This document shows positions 27,574 to 39,338 of a stretch of 64,000 nucleotides of DNA, one piece after another. Position numbers and translations under genes: made by a program. The notes under the pieces were generated by a model. It had not been told where the DNA came from. It did not search any database and saw only the letters and a program-made list of their open reading frames with translations. Location: contig JADGJL010000006.1 of assembly GCA_027600665.1 (NCBI GenBank), positions 62,001 to 126,000 on the forward strand, written 5' to 3'. Origin of the DNA: Irineochytrium annulatum. Its lineage: Eukaryota; Chytridiomycota; Chytridiomycetes; Chytridiales; Chytridiaceae. Each line of letters opens with the position of its first letter. Positions within the stretch are counted from its first letter, which is position 1.

Positions 27574-28638
27574 TCATCCAATCGTTTTGATAACGTGCCC
27601 TTCCTGGTTTTTAATTTCTGTTTTAACAATCTGAACAAGCATATGATCCAATGAAGCGATCTCGAATGTTCCTTCAACCGGACGAAGATTCTGCACCAGC
27701 TCTTCAACAATCTGTGTGTTCACCGTCAGGGTAACTTGTTTGTCGGATTCCACGACTGCTGGAGCTTCTCCAGCTTCGAATAGAATATTGGTCTCAGGTC
27801 CGATCAAGGACAGAGATTCGCCTTTCGAAATTCGGCTACGAAGGATGGTTCCGACTAATACAGCCTGTTTGGCTCCAAGCTGGAGTTTGCCCGGAACAGT
27901 CTTTATCAGCATTTTTTTACGCGGGGACTCCCAGCCCAGTTGTTGTATGAATAAAAAGGCTGTGCTCGATCCGTCCTGTTCCATTCCATGCTCAACCGCT
28001 TGTACAACAGAAGGAATATCTGCGTACGAATTTCTCATCAGATCGGTCACGTATTTGGGCATGAAATTGGAGCAGGCCGAGAGGAAGCCGCGCGCATTCC
28101 ACGTTTGAATCATTTCCAGCTCCCGACCTGTAATACCAACCATCTGAATAAACAGCACTGAACCGTTAGGCGTAGAGATCGCTGGTAGATCCGGGTCTTC
28201 AATAAATGAGAGAGCAGTCAACAAAGTATCGGACTCCAGACAGATGGGTCCATTGGCGTCCATGTAATCTCCTGGCTGAAAGATATTTCCGCTAGTGAAC
28301 ACGTAACGTCCTACATTTTGAAGCAGATTCAGCGCCCAGGCTGGCGGAGAAGTCTCTCCTTCACTGCGTGTAAGGCGAAATGTGAGTTCAAAACCATACC
28401 CGCTTTTGGATGCATCCTGCATTTCTTTTCCATATAATTCAGAGAAACCATATGTGACAAAATGCCAGTGGGGCATGGGTGTATTCACTGCATAAACACT
28501 GATGCCATCGAGAGGGTCCGGACCTCCGAGCATGTAAGGAATGGATGTTCCATAATGGTGCGGCTCCTGCTCACCGTATAGCTCACCGATGGTTTTATCA
28601 ATTGCATCCCAACCGGATGTATTTTCTTCATAAGTCAT
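27574..28638 (-). CDS. SUFU domain protein
   Basis: 354 residues. The N-terminal two-thirds has the Suppressor-of-Fused fold signature (WDAIDKTIGELYGEQEPHHYGTSIPYMLGGPDPLDGISVY, MPHWHFVTYGFSELY, GYGFELTFRL, PPAWALNLLQNVGRYVF). In bacteria this family is widespread and often interpreted as an immunity protein for polymorphic toxins; the C-terminal part (about residues 230-354) is an additional domain I do not recognise. AGGAGGATTC precedes the start. No toxin gene is visible next to it. Confidence 0.9.
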   Translation of the reverse strand: MTYEENTSGWDAIDKTIGELYGEQEPHHYGTSIPYMLGGPDPLDGISVYAVNTPMPHWHFVTYGFSELYGKEMQDASKSGYGFELTFRLTRSEGETSPPAWALNLLQNVGRYVFTSGNIFQPGDYMDANGPICLESDTLLTALSFIEDPDLPAISTPNGSVLFIQMVGITGRELEMIQTWNARGFLSACSNFMPKYVTDLMRNSYADIPSVVQAVEHGMEQDGSSTAFLFIQQLGWESPRKKMLIKTVPGKLQLGAKQAVLVGTILRSRISKGESLSLIGPETNILFEAGEAPAVVESDKQVTLTVNTQIVEELVQNLRPVEGTFEIASLDHMLVQIVKTEIKNQEGHVIKTIG

Positions 28639-28786
28639 TTGTTGAATCCTCCTGTACTAGTCTTTCCCCCGAAAAACATTTAAAATTAAGTCTACCTGTT
28701 ACAGAAACGGATTCAAGCGGCTTAAGGATGAATTGTGTCAGATAGGACTTCGGTGTTATTAATAGCAATCCAGGGAGTGAATTTAC

Positions 28787-29080
28787 ATGAGTATGAAAGA
28801 AATGTATTTCAGAGAGTTTAAGCAGGCAAGCTGGGACTCATTTTCCGAACTGTTTGAAGAATTTGAAAATAAACTGGACCCTGCGTGGGTAAAACGTGCG
28901 CGAATACATGGGATTCCGGCGGACATAAGTCGGGTACTTTTGTATGAAATGGGGGAGTACACTTTTGAATGGATCATGAAAGATATCCCGGCTTTAGGGG
29001 ACCAAAGTCCTGCTACATACCTGGAAACCGAGGAGGGAGCGCAGGCATTAAGGGCAGCCATTATGCATATGCCACGTTAA
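28787..29080 (+). CDS. Small protein with MbcA/ParS/Xre-type C-terminus
   Basis: 97 residues. The C-terminal 30 residues (PALGDQSPATYLETEEGAQALRAAIMHM) follow the DUF2384 (MbcA/ParS/Xre antitoxin toxin-binding) pattern 'P-L-x-G-x-x-P-x-x-L-x-x-x-x-G'. The N-terminal part is helical. In known pairs the partner is a RES-domain toxin; none lies beside it here. GGGAGTG precedes the start. The antitoxin reading is an inference; the protein may serve another role. Confidence 0.6.
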   Translation: MSMKEMYFREFKQASWDSFSELFEEFENKLDPAWVKRARIHGIPADISRVLLYEMGEYTFEWIMKDIPALGDQSPATYLETEEGAQALRAAIMHMPR

Positions 29081-29133
29081 TTTTTGTTATGGAAAGAATG
29101 GGTGAGCGATCCTATGATCCAGTGAAGTTGATT

Positions 29134-29162
29134 TTGCAAAATAGATATGTTACGCTTACATT
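29134..29162 (+). promoter_or_regulatory. Promoter of bglA1 leader
   Basis: TTGCAA (29134-29139), 17 nt, TACATT (29157-29162), about 40 nt before the RAT element. The overlapping 12-mer at 29152-29163 (ACGCTTACATTA) recurs in the esterase leader near 56000. Confidence 0.5.
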
Positions 29163-29204
29163 ACAAGAGCAAACACAACAGAATATGCAATAACATCTTT
29201 TGAT

Positions 29205-29228
29205 GGATTGTAACTGTGAAGACAGGCA

Positions 29229-29233
<5 letters not shown>
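29205..29233 (+). promoter_or_regulatory. RAT element (LicT-type ribonucleic antiterminator), bglA1 leader
   Basis: Matches the LicT RAT pattern: GGATTGTAACTG, variable loop, CAGGCAAAACC. The end overlaps the 5' arm of the terminator at 29229. Confidence 0.88.
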
Positions 29234-30830
<1,597 letters not shown>

Positions 30831-30844
30831 CTCGCTCGTTCACA

Positions 30845-30876
30845 GGATTGTTACCGCACAGGAAGCGGGCAAAACC
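30845..30876 (+). promoter_or_regulatory. RAT element, bglA2 leader
   Basis: GGATTGTTACCGC, loop of larger size, GCGGGCAAAACC; directly after the bglA1 stop. Confidence 0.8.
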
Positions 30877-30949
30877 TAACACGAAAGTTGGCAAGCAGGG
30901 AATCCAATGTCCCTGTCAGCCCTTTTGGTTGGAGATTGTCCGCTTTTTC
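30863..30949 (+). terminator. Attenuator upstream of bglA2
   Basis: AAGCGG (30863-30868) pairs with CCGCTT (30940-30945), followed by T-rich sequence; an inner CAGGGA/TCCCTG hairpin lies between the arms. The 5' arm overlaps the RAT. Confidence 0.6.
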
Positions 30950-31007
30950 CTGTCGGATAAGGATAGAGGTAAGCATTTAAACAAAGAATGAAAATACCGT
31001 TACTTAG

Positions 31008-32447
<1,440 letters not shown>

Positions 32448-32502
32448 ATAGTAGTTCTTAAGGCAGGGTTGTTATGCACCTTCTTATGTCATATTAATGC
32501 AC

Positions 32503-32516
32503 ATTAACCGCTTTCA
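32503..32516 (+). promoter_or_regulatory. Possible cre (CcpA) site before licT
   Basis: The reverse strand TGAAAGCGGTTAAT matches TGWNANCGNTNWCA at 12 of 14 positions, just before the promoter at 32525. Confidence 0.45.
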
Positions 32517-32524
32517 CAAAAACA

Positions 32525-32553
32525 TTGTCAGATGGATAATTATATGGTAAGAT
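32525..32553 (+). promoter_or_regulatory. Promoter of licT
   Basis: TTGTCA (32525-32530), 17 nt, TAAGAT (32548-32553), 23 nt before the RAT. Confidence 0.65.
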
Positions 32554-32575
32554 GGGCCTAAGGCTAATGAATACT

Positions 32576-32604
32576 GGATTGTTACTGTTCAATCAGGCAA
32601 AACC
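32576..32604 (+). promoter_or_regulatory. RAT element, licT leader
   Basis: GGATTGTTACTG, loop, CAGGCAAAACC, the canonical LicT target; followed by the attenuator at 32594-32653. Confidence 0.88.
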
Positions 32605-32653
32605 AGAGGCGGGGCATATTTCGTGACCTGCTTTGGTTTTGCCTTTTACTACT
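32594..32653 (+). terminator. Attenuator upstream of licT
   Basis: GGCAAAACCAGAG (from 32596) pairs with CTTTGGTTTTGCC, followed by TTTT; overlaps the RAT 3' arm. LicT would control its own expression. Confidence 0.78.
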
Positions 32654-32679
32654 TTGACGGTGCAAGGTGATGTGAAGAA

Positions 32680-33531
32680 ATGAAAATTGAGAAGGTGCTG
32701 AACAACAACGTAGTTACCGTAATTGATCCGGGAGGAAACGAGCTGGTCGTTATGGGGCGTGGAATTGCCTTCAAAAAGCATACTGGTGAATCGATAGACG
32801 AGAGTCTCGTCGAAAAAATATTCTCGCTTGAAAGTAAGGAAGTATCACAGAAACTTAAAACGCTTCTGTCAGATATCCCGGTTGAATATGTCGAGTGCTC
32901 GGATGAGATTATCCGTTATGCCGAGACGGTGTTAGGTGAGAAGCTGCATGAGAGCATCTACATTTCACTGACGGATCATATTCATTTTGCCATTGATCGA
33001 CATCGTCAAGGATTGCAGATCCGTAACGCATTGTTCTGGGAGATCAAGCGCATGTACCGGAAGGAATATGCCATTGGACTCAAGGCGCTACAGATCATTG
33101 AGGAAACATTAGGTGTCCTGCTTCCCGAAGACGAATGCGCATTCATTGCGATGCATCTGGTTAATGCCCAGATGAACGGTGAGATGAGGGAAACGATCAG
33201 TATTACAAACATCGTTAAGGACATTCTTAATATCGTAAGACGCAGCTTTGTGATTGAACTTGATGAAGATTCATTGAGTTATTATCGATTTTTAACTCAT
33301 CTGAAGTTCTTTGCCCAACGTGTGTTACAAGGGACGGCAATTGAAGATAAAGAAGAAGATAATCCGCTTCATGACTTGGTGAGCAAGCAGTATCCCGAAG
33401 CACACGCAAGTGCAGTACGGATCAGTGACTATACGCGTAAGATCTATAATCGGGTGTTGTCCAAGGAAGAAATACTGTATCTGACCATTCATATTGAACG
33501 AATTGTCAGAAATGAACAAACAATTGAATAA
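32680..33531 (+). CDS. licT: BglG-family transcriptional antiterminator
   Basis: 283 residues. The CAT RNA-binding domain is residues 1-55 (MKIEKVLNNNVVTVIDPGGNELVVMGRGIAFKKHTGE), followed by two PTS regulation domains. PRD1 (about 70-170) has SLTDHIHFAIDRHRQG and ECAFIAMHLVNAQ; PRD2 (about 175-280) has LTHLKFFAQR and YLTIHIERIV. The PRD histidines are phosphorylated by HPr and the EII of the PTS. Dimers bind the RAT hairpins and prevent the attenuators, so beta-glucosides induce all four genes. Start has GGTGATG upstream. Confidence 0.95.
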   Translation: MKIEKVLNNNVVTVIDPGGNELVVMGRGIAFKKHTGESIDESLVEKIFSLESKEVSQKLKTLLSDIPVEYVECSDEIIRYAETVLGEKLHESIYISLTDHIHFAIDRHRQGLQIRNALFWEIKRMYRKEYAIGLKALQIIEETLGVLLPEDECAFIAMHLVNAQMNGEMRETISITNIVKDILNIVRRSFVIELDEDSLSYYRFLTHLKFFAQRVLQGTAIEDKEEDNPLHDLVSKQYPEAHASAVRISDYTRKIYNRVLSKEEILYLTIHIERIVRNEQTIE

Positions 33532-33536
33532 AATTA

Positions 33537-33564
33537 GGATTGTTACTGCTAAAAAGGCAAAACC
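33537..33564 (+). promoter_or_regulatory. RAT element, bglP leader
   Basis: GGATTGTTACTGC, loop, AGGCAAAACC, immediately after the licT stop. Confidence 0.88.
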
Positions 33565-33626
33565 TAAACGTTGAATAATGATAAGCTTTTCTGCTTTGTC
33601 ATTATTCAGTGTTTAGGTTTTTTTTT
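33560..33626 (+). terminator. Attenuator upstream of bglP
   Basis: AAACCTAAAC (33560-33569) and GTTTAGGTTT (33611-33620) with an inner TGAATAATGA/TCATTATTCA hairpin; then T-run. Confidence 0.85.
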
Positions 33627-33659
33627 AACCTTCATTACACATAAAAGGAGCAAAACACA

Positions 33660-35561
33660 ATGGATAAACAACAATTGTCCAAGGATATTTTGAAGCTTGT
33701 TGGTGGCGAAGAGAATATCGATCAAGTCACTCACTGTATGACAAGACTCAGATTTAACCTGAATGACAACCAAAAAGCGGACAAAGCGACGCTAAAAAAT
33801 ACACCAGGCGTGATGGGCGTGATGGAGAACGGCGGACAGTTCCAGGTTATCATCGGTAACGATGTACCTGTCGTGTATAACGCACTTGTTGGCAACATGT
33901 CCAAATCACCAACCGCAGATAATGCATCATCAGCTGCTTCAACTGGAGAAAAGAAAAAGAGAAATCCAATAAGTGCGCTGTTCGACTTCATCTCAGGAGT
34001 ATTTACTCCAATCCTGCCAGCCATTACGGGTGCAGGTATGATCAAAGGGATCGTAGCGATCCTTGTAGCCCTGGGCTGGTTGTCTGATACCAGCTCAACC
34101 TATATCATCTTGTCTGCAATCGGGGATGGTGCCTTCTACTTCCTGCCAATCATTCTAGCAATTAGTGCTGCACGTAAGCTGGGTAGTAATATGTATATTG
34201 CTGCAGCGCTCGCAGCGGGTATTATGCATCCGACGATTACAGCATTGCTTGCCAATGGTGATACCACATTTGTGGGAATTAAGGTTATAGCAGCGACATA
34301 TTCTTCTACGGTAATTCCGATCATTCTCGCCATCTGGATTGCTTCTTATGTCGAGAAAGCTGTTGATCGTGTTACACATGCTTCATTGAAACTTCTGATT
34401 GTTCCGACGGTTACCCTGTTGATTATGGTTCCACTGACGTTGATGACTGTTGGACCATTGGGTACGGTTCTTGGTAATGGTTTGTCCGGTGGTATTTCAT
34501 GGTTGTTCGACAATATGTCCATCTTCGCAAGTATCCTGATTGGTGGTACGATGTCACTGCTGATCATCACAGGTATGCACTATGCACTGTTGCCAATCAT
34601 TGTCGGTTCAATGACAACACTGGGTTACGACTTTATTATTCCACTGATGTTTGCAGCTAACCTGGCACAAGGTGGTGCAGCATTTGGTGTAGGTCTCAGA
34701 TCGAGAAATAGCAAAACTAAATCCCTTGCCTATTCCACAGGTCTTACGGCTATTATGGGGATTACGGAACCAGCGATGTATGGTATCAACATGAAGTTCA
34801 AAAAACCGTTTATTGCAGCTCTTATTGGTGGAGCTATCGCAGGCGGATTCATGGGGATCGTCAATGTTAAAGCATATGTACTTACAGGTCTAGTGGGTCT
34901 GCCAAGTATCGCAGCATTTATCAGTCCGGCAATTAGCACACTGCTCTATGCACTGGCTGGTGGTCTGATTGCTATCATAGCTGCGGCAGTTCTGACATAT
35001 ATTCTTGGATTCGAAGAAGAAAATGCATCGGAGCCAGCTGCACCAGTAGCTGAGCCTGCAACAGCAGCAACAACTTCTGCTGGTGTAACTGAAGACGCAA
35101 AAGCACAAGATGAGCAAATCTTCAGCCCAATCACGGGTGAAGTTAAACCGCTGAGCGAAGTGCCGGACCCTGCATTCTCTGAAGAGATTATGGGTAAAGG
35201 ATTTGCGATTCAACCATCTGAAGGACGTGTGGTTTCTCCAATTAACGGTACTGTGTTCTCGTTATCGAAGAGCGGACATGCTATTGGTCTGGTAAGTGAT
35301 ACAGGCGCAGAGATGTTGATTCATATTGGGATTGATACGGTGAAGCTGAAAGGTCAATTCTTCTCGCCTAAAGTTCAAGCAGGTGCAAAGGTTGCTGTAG
35401 GTGATGTCCTGATGGAGTTCGACCGGGAACAGATCGAAAAAGCCGGTTATACAACGATCACACCCGTTATTATTACAAACATGCATCAATATGAGTCCAT
35501 TGAGTCTGCTGGTCGCACGACGATCAAAGAAAAAGACTTGTTGTTCACAGCGAAAGCTTAA
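33660..35561 (+). CDS. bglP: Beta-glucoside PTS permease EIIBCA
   Basis: 633 residues, domain order IIB (1-90; phosphocysteine Cys26 in THCMTRLRF), IIC (about 105-450, about ten membrane helices, GITEPAMYGIN motif), and IIA (about 475-633; LIHIGIDTVKL carries the phospho-histidine). It imports aryl- or oligo-beta-glucosides as 6-phosphates, which the two GH1 enzymes split. It also controls LicT by phosphorylation. It is the last gene of the locus, ended by the terminator at 35572-35622. Confidence 0.95.
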   Translation: MDKQQLSKDILKLVGGEENIDQVTHCMTRLRFNLNDNQKADKATLKNTPGVMGVMENGGQFQVIIGNDVPVVYNALVGNMSKSPTADNASSAASTGEKKKRNPISALFDFISGVFTPILPAITGAGMIKGIVAILVALGWLSDTSSTYIILSAIGDGAFYFLPIILAISAARKLGSNMYIAAALAAGIMHPTITALLANGDTTFVGIKVIAATYSSTVIPIILAIWIASYVEKAVDRVTHASLKLLIVPTVTLLIMVPLTLMTVGPLGTVLGNGLSGGISWLFDNMSIFASILIGGTMSLLIITGMHYALLPIIVGSMTTLGYDFIIPLMFAANLAQGGAAFGVGLRSRNSKTKSLAYSTGLTAIMGITEPAMYGINMKFKKPFIAALIGGAIAGGFMGIVNVKAYVLTGLVGLPSIAAFISPAISTLLYALAGGLIAIIAAAVLTYILGFEEENASEPAAPVAEPATAATTSAGVTEDAKAQDEQIFSPITGEVKPLSEVPDPAFSEEIMGKGFAIQPSEGRVVSPINGTVFSLSKSGHAIGLVSDTGAEMLIHIGIDTVKLKGQFFSPKVQAGAKVAVGDVLMEFDREQIEKAGYTTITPVIITNMHQYESIESAGRTTIKEKDLLFTAKA

Positions 35562-35571
35562 TCAAAAGAAT

Positions 35572-35622
35572 AAAGCAGCAACTTTGCCGGATTCAAACCC
35601 GGGAAGTTGCTGCTTTTTTTTT
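35572..35622 (+). terminator. Rho-independent terminator after bglP
   Basis: AAAGCAGCAACTT (35572-35584) and AAGTTGCTGCTTT (35604-35616) form the stem, followed by nine T. Confidence 0.9.
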
Positions 35623-35634
35623 GTTCTACTTGTG

Positions 35635-36540
35635 TTACACCACAGGAAGCATACCCTGTACCAATTGCACAAAGTGTTGTGCAGGCTTGGACAGATAACG
35701 GTTCTGCAACCAGACCAGCGCTGATCCGACAGTTGAATGCTGATCCTGAAGGCGGTATACATGGAAAGGGTGCTCTTGGTATAACTGAAGAACGGTATGA
35801 GGCACGATGGAACTGGCGAAGCCGAGTCGGACCAGCTCCAGCAACATATTAATGTCTGAGCACTCGCCCATGATGGAGGGGGTGACTTGATGCTCACGGA
35901 ATTTGTCCAAAATTAACTCGAACATACCGAGTCCCTCTGTACTTGGAAGTAAAAGAGGAATTCCTGTGAGCTGCTCAAAACAAGTCCCCATCTCCGCTTC
36001 TGGTAGCAGGTCTGTCGAGTTAACTAGCGGTGTTGCAGAGATATAGAAAAGGGGCTCCTGTGGCAGGTGCAGCACCTCATAGCGTGCGGTCTGGACAGGC
36101 ATGCGTACACAGGCAAGCTCAACTTTGCCATCTTCCAGCAATCGGCATAATTGTGCCGATTCATTTTGCTGAATTTTATAGGTCACCTGTGGATGGGTAG
36201 TACGGAACTGCTGTAGTGCTTGCGGGATCAGGCGATCTGATATGGTATTGATGCCGATGGCGAGTTTACCCCGTATGCCGTGCTGGAAACTTTGCATCTC
36301 CATTACAGCTTCCTCCATATATTTGGTCAAGGTGACTGCATAATCGTAGAAGCTACGGCCAGCCTGCGTTAGTTCCATCATGCGCCCTTTGCGTTCAAAC
36401 AACATCACGCCTAGCTCTTCTTCCATTAACTTAAGCTGCTGGCTTAAGGGGGGCTGAGCCATGTGAAGTCTTCGGGCTGCTGCTGTAATCTGTTTCTCCT
36501 CAGCAATGGCAATGAAATAGCGACATTGTTTGATATCCAA
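35635..36540 (-). CDS. LysR family transcriptional regulator
   Basis: 301 residues. The N-terminal HTH (MDIKQCRYFIAIAEEKQITAAARRLHMAQPPLSQQLKLMEEELGVMLFERKGR) is followed by the LysR substrate-binding domain. The start is TTG at 36540, with AAAGGAGA at 9-10 nt upstream. It is divergent from the ankyrin/permease operon, so it probably controls that. The intergenic region contains a palindrome (36624-36633) as possible operator. Co-inducer unknown. Confidence 0.93.
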   Translation of the reverse strand: MDIKQCRYFIAIAEEKQITAAARRLHMAQPPLSQQLKLMEEELGVMLFERKGRMMELTQAGRSFYDYAVTLTKYMEEAVMEMQSFQHGIRGKLAIGINTISDRLIPQALQQFRTTHPQVTYKIQQNESAQLCRLLEDGKVELACVRMPVQTARYEVLHLPQEPLFYISATPLVNSTDLLPEAEMGTCFEQLTGIPLLLPSTEGLGMFELILDKFREHQVTPSIMGECSDINMLLELVRLGFASSIVPHTVLQLYQEHPFHVYRLQDQHSTVGSALVWLQNRYLSKPAQHFVQLVQGMLPVV

Positions 36541-36623
36541 GTGGTTGTCTCCTTTGCCTTCAAACTATATGTAATTCGTATGGAAAGCCAACAAAACATG
36601 TATTTTTAATATACTACGTTCTT

Positions 36624-36633
36624 ATGTTAACAT
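36624..36633. promoter_or_regulatory. Palindrome in LysR/ankyrin intergenic region
   Basis: ATGTTAACAT, a perfect 10-bp palindrome, within an AT-rich divergent intergenic region; candidate LysR binding site. Confidence 0.4.
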
Positions 36634-36721
36634 ACATTAGATTTGCACACCTGACTAAAGTGCTTGGTTTTTCTATGAAAGTTACTGCATGAGAAGATGT
36701 TGAATTGGAGGATGAAATAAC

Positions 36722-37306
36722 GTGGTTAGAACAATACATGACGCCGCTCAAGCAGGGCATACCGATGAGGTCATTCGGTTTATCACCCAGGGTAGCCAGT
36801 TGAATGAACGGGATGCATTGGGGCGATCAACTCTGATGGCTGCCGTGCACGGTAATAAGATAGACACGGCAAGAATGCTAGTGGACGCCGGAGCAGACAT
36901 TAATCTCCAGGATAGACGATTGGATAATCCGCTGTTATACGCGAGTGCCGAGGGCATGTATGACATGGTTGAACTGGCCATTGAAGCAGGTGCAGATACA
37001 AGGTTAACAAATCGTTTTGGCGGTACCGCCCTTATTCCAGCAGCTGATCGGGGCCATGTGCACATTGTGGAGCTTCTGCTGACACGCAGTGATGTAGATG
37101 TGAACCATATCAACAATCTGGGATGGACAGCCTTGCTGGAAGCAGTCATTTTGGGAGATGGCGGTCCACGACATCAGCAGATTGTTGCCTTGCTTTTGCA
37201 ATATGGTGCAGATCCAAAGATCGCGGATCGGGACGGAATTACACCGCTCGTACATGCGCGTCAGCATCAATATGCGGAGATGGAACGGTTATTAACCGAA
37301 GTCTAA
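36722..37306 (+). CDS. Ankyrin-repeat protein
   Basis: 194 residues with at least five ankyrin repeats (DALGRSTLMAAVHGNKIDTARMLVDAGADINLQD; NPLLYASAEGMYDMVELAIEAGADTRLTN; GTALIPAADRGHVHIVELLL; WTALLEAVILGDG; GITPLVHARQH). It is a protein-binding adaptor in the cytosol. The start is GTG 36722 with GGAGGATGAAA upstream. Transcribed with the NCS2 permease 50 nt downstream, an arrangement that suggests regulation of, or partnership with, the permease. Confidence 0.9.
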   Translation: MVRTIHDAAQAGHTDEVIRFITQGSQLNERDALGRSTLMAAVHGNKIDTARMLVDAGADINLQDRRLDNPLLYASAEGMYDMVELAIEAGADTRLTNRFGGTALIPAADRGHVHIVELLLTRSDVDVNHINNLGWTALLEAVILGDGGPRHQQIVALLLQYGADPKIADRDGITPLVHARQHQYAEMERLLTEV

Positions 37307-37356
37307 AAGCACTTATGTGTTTATGATACAGAAGAGTGAAAGGATATTGCTAACAA

Positions 37357-38700
37357 ATGAATAGACATCAAGAGCATTTTTTACAAAAGAATATGAAAGA
37401 CGTATCTTCAATGATTTTAGCGGGCATACAGTGGTTTTTCTTCCTGTTTACCAATACTGTTGTGGTTCCGCTATCTATCGGACATAATTTTCATCTGTCC
37501 CCGGATGCCATTGCTGCCACCATGCAGCACGCATTTATCCTTACTGGAGCGGTGTGTATTCTTCAAGCAGTATTTGGTCACCGCTATGCAGTCATGGATG
37601 GTCCTTCAGGACTATGGTGGGGATTGACGCTGAGCTTGACTGTATCGGCTTCCTCAGCAGGTATGAGCCTGGAGCGCATTGGTGGTGGCCTGGCTGCAGG
37701 TTTTCTGTTAGCGGGTCTGACGATGATGATATTGGGCTGGCTAGGCGCGGCGCAAGTGCTGCAGAAGCTGTTTACACCGATGGTGAAGAGTGCCATGCTG
37801 TTTCTGATGACCATTCAATTAACCATGAACTTTTTTAAAGGTATGATTGGATATACGGAGTTTGGTCGCTTCGATCTGCCAGTTGCCGCGTTATCCGTTG
37901 TCATTGCATTTCTGGTGGCATGGATTCAATTAAAGGGTAAGGGGAAACTGGGGAACTACGCGATCTTAATTGGAATTGTGGCAGGCTGGATTGCCTATAG
38001 TCTATTGTTTCCGGGACAGCATGGTGGACAGCCCAACCACATAGTAGGAGGCCTAACGCTGTTTCCATGGGGAGCACCAAGATGGGAACCGGGAATCGTC
38101 ATTACTGCATTTTTTGTGGGACTGGTGAATATGACGAATTCGATTACCACATTAAGCACGGTCGAGAAACTTTATCAGGCAGAGACGACCCGTCAGCAGT
38201 ACCGACGCTCATACGTGCTAACGGGTCTGTTCTCGATGTTGTCGGCCTGTGTAGGTGTGCTGCCATTTGGTTTATTTGCATCATCGATCGGCTTCCTGGA
38301 GAGCACTCGCATTCTGCGTCGTGCTGCCTTTATTATTGGAGCGGGGTTGTTATGTATGATGGGGCTTACACCTTCGGTTACTGCCTTTTTTGCACAAATA
38401 CCACCAAGCGTAGGCAGTGCTGTTCTGTTTGTAGCCTATCTGCAGATGTTCGGTACAGCATTAAGAACACTTGAGGGCACGACATTTAACTCTAAAACGA
38501 TCTATCGTGTAGCGTTACCGGTACTCACTGGAGTTGCTGTAATGAATATTCCTGCTGAAGCCTTTCAAAACTTGCCCATGTATCTAGTTCCGATTATAAG
38601 CAATGGTCTCGTTATTGGTGTAGTGGTATCATTACTTCTCGAAAAAACCGTGAACTGGTCCAAAATGGAACAACCAGTGACAGTCAGTAAAGCGGCATAA
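37357..38700 (+). CDS. NCS2 family nucleobase permease (uracil/xanthine type)
   Basis: 447 residues with about 12 to 14 membrane segments. Opening DVSSMILAGIQWFFFLFTNTVVVPLSIG and the quasi-repeated GPSGLWWGL and NSITTLSTVEKL segments are typical of NCS2 transporters of uracil, xanthine or related purines. Substrate cannot be fixed. It lies behind the LysR-regulated ankyrin gene, so LysR probably governs purine/pyrimidine uptake. Terminator at 38716-38746. Confidence 0.88.
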   Translation: MNRHQEHFLQKNMKDVSSMILAGIQWFFFLFTNTVVVPLSIGHNFHLSPDAIAATMQHAFILTGAVCILQAVFGHRYAVMDGPSGLWWGLTLSLTVSASSAGMSLERIGGGLAAGFLLAGLTMMILGWLGAAQVLQKLFTPMVKSAMLFLMTIQLTMNFFKGMIGYTEFGRFDLPVAALSVVIAFLVAWIQLKGKGKLGNYAILIGIVAGWIAYSLLFPGQHGGQPNHIVGGLTLFPWGAPRWEPGIVITAFFVGLVNMTNSITTLSTVEKLYQAETTRQQYRRSYVLTGLFSMLSACVGVLPFGLFASSIGFLESTRILRRAAFIIGAGLLCMMGLTPSVTAFFAQIPPSVGSAVLFVAYLQMFGTALRTLEGTTFNSKTIYRVALPVLTGVAVMNIPAEAFQNLPMYLVPIISNGLVIGVVVSLLLEKTVNWSKMEQPVTVSKAA

Positions 38701-38715
38701 TGTGTTTTATCTCGT

Positions 38716-38746
38716 AACAGTCCAATTTGATTGGGCTGTTTTTTTG
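38716..38746 (+). terminator. Rho-independent terminator after NCS2 permease
   Basis: AACAGTCCAA pairs with TTGGGCTGTT (one G-T pair), then seven T. Confidence 0.82.
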
Positions 38747-38775
38747 TTTTGGTTACCAACCTATATGGCCACTCG

Positions 38776-39153
38776 CTATTTCACAATAATTTTGCCTTGT
38801 CCTGCAAGCATTCGCATCTCTCGGGAGAGTCGGTCCTGGTTACCGTCCTGCATTTCGAGTTGGACACCGTAGTGCCATGAGGTATTTTTTTCTTGACCCC
38901 AGCGGAGAGTGCCTTCCATATATAGAGGGTCTTCGAATAGCAGCATATTCATGCCAATCCGAATATCGTTATTCTCGACAGGAAGGGATAGTGGAAATGA
39001 TAGCTGACAGCCGGACCGACTGATATCACATAACTCAGCTTGAATGGGTTTCGGTGGTGCAGTGACCCCGTTGATGCTGAGAATATAGATCTCAAAGTTG
39101 ATTGGTTCCTTTAGTGTGTAGCGAAAGGGTTCTTTTCTATTATTCATTGACAT
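38776..39153 (-). CDS. PilZ-domain protein
   Basis: 125 residues comprising a single PilZ domain: the basic start (RKEPFRY, RxxxR-like) and the DISRSGCQLSFP segment (D-x-S-x-x-G). These are the c-di-GMP-binding motifs, here somewhat degenerate at the N-terminal arginines. Such proteins report c-di-GMP to motility or polysaccharide machinery. Single gene, divergent from the immunity-like cluster. Confidence 0.8.
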   Translation of the reverse strand: MSMNNRKEPFRYTLKEPINFEIYILSINGVTAPPKPIQAELCDISRSGCQLSFPLSLPVENNDIRIGMNMLLFEDPLYMEGTLRWGQEKNTSWHYGVQLEMQDGNQDRLSREMRMLAGQGKIIVK

Positions 39154-39258
39154 GGCTTGGCTTCCTCCATCAAGTTCAAAAAAGTCAGTTATGCTTATAT
39201 CGACCGTTTGGAGCGAGAAATGAAGAGTTGCGAAAGCAGAGATGGTCCAAGGGTTCCT

Positions 39259-39286
39259 TTTACACGTGTATCAGGCTTGATATAAT
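39259..39286 (+). promoter_or_regulatory. Sigma-A promoter of the small-protein cluster
   Basis: TTTACA (39259-39264), 16 nt, TATAAT (39281-39286), about 50 nt before the start at 39339. Confidence 0.6.
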
Positions 39287-39338
39287 GATGGAATATATTT
39301 CTGAGGTTGGTCTTAATCTCACAGAAGGGACGGGGAAT

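Noticed and set aside
29091..29193. 34-codon frame after the MbcA-like gene
   Set aside because: No ribosome site and it overlaps the bglA1 promoter region.
32466..32490. RAT-like GGTTGTTATGCACC sequence
   Set aside because: It lacks the 3' GGCAAAACC arm and a terminator, so it is not counted as a fifth bgl RAT.
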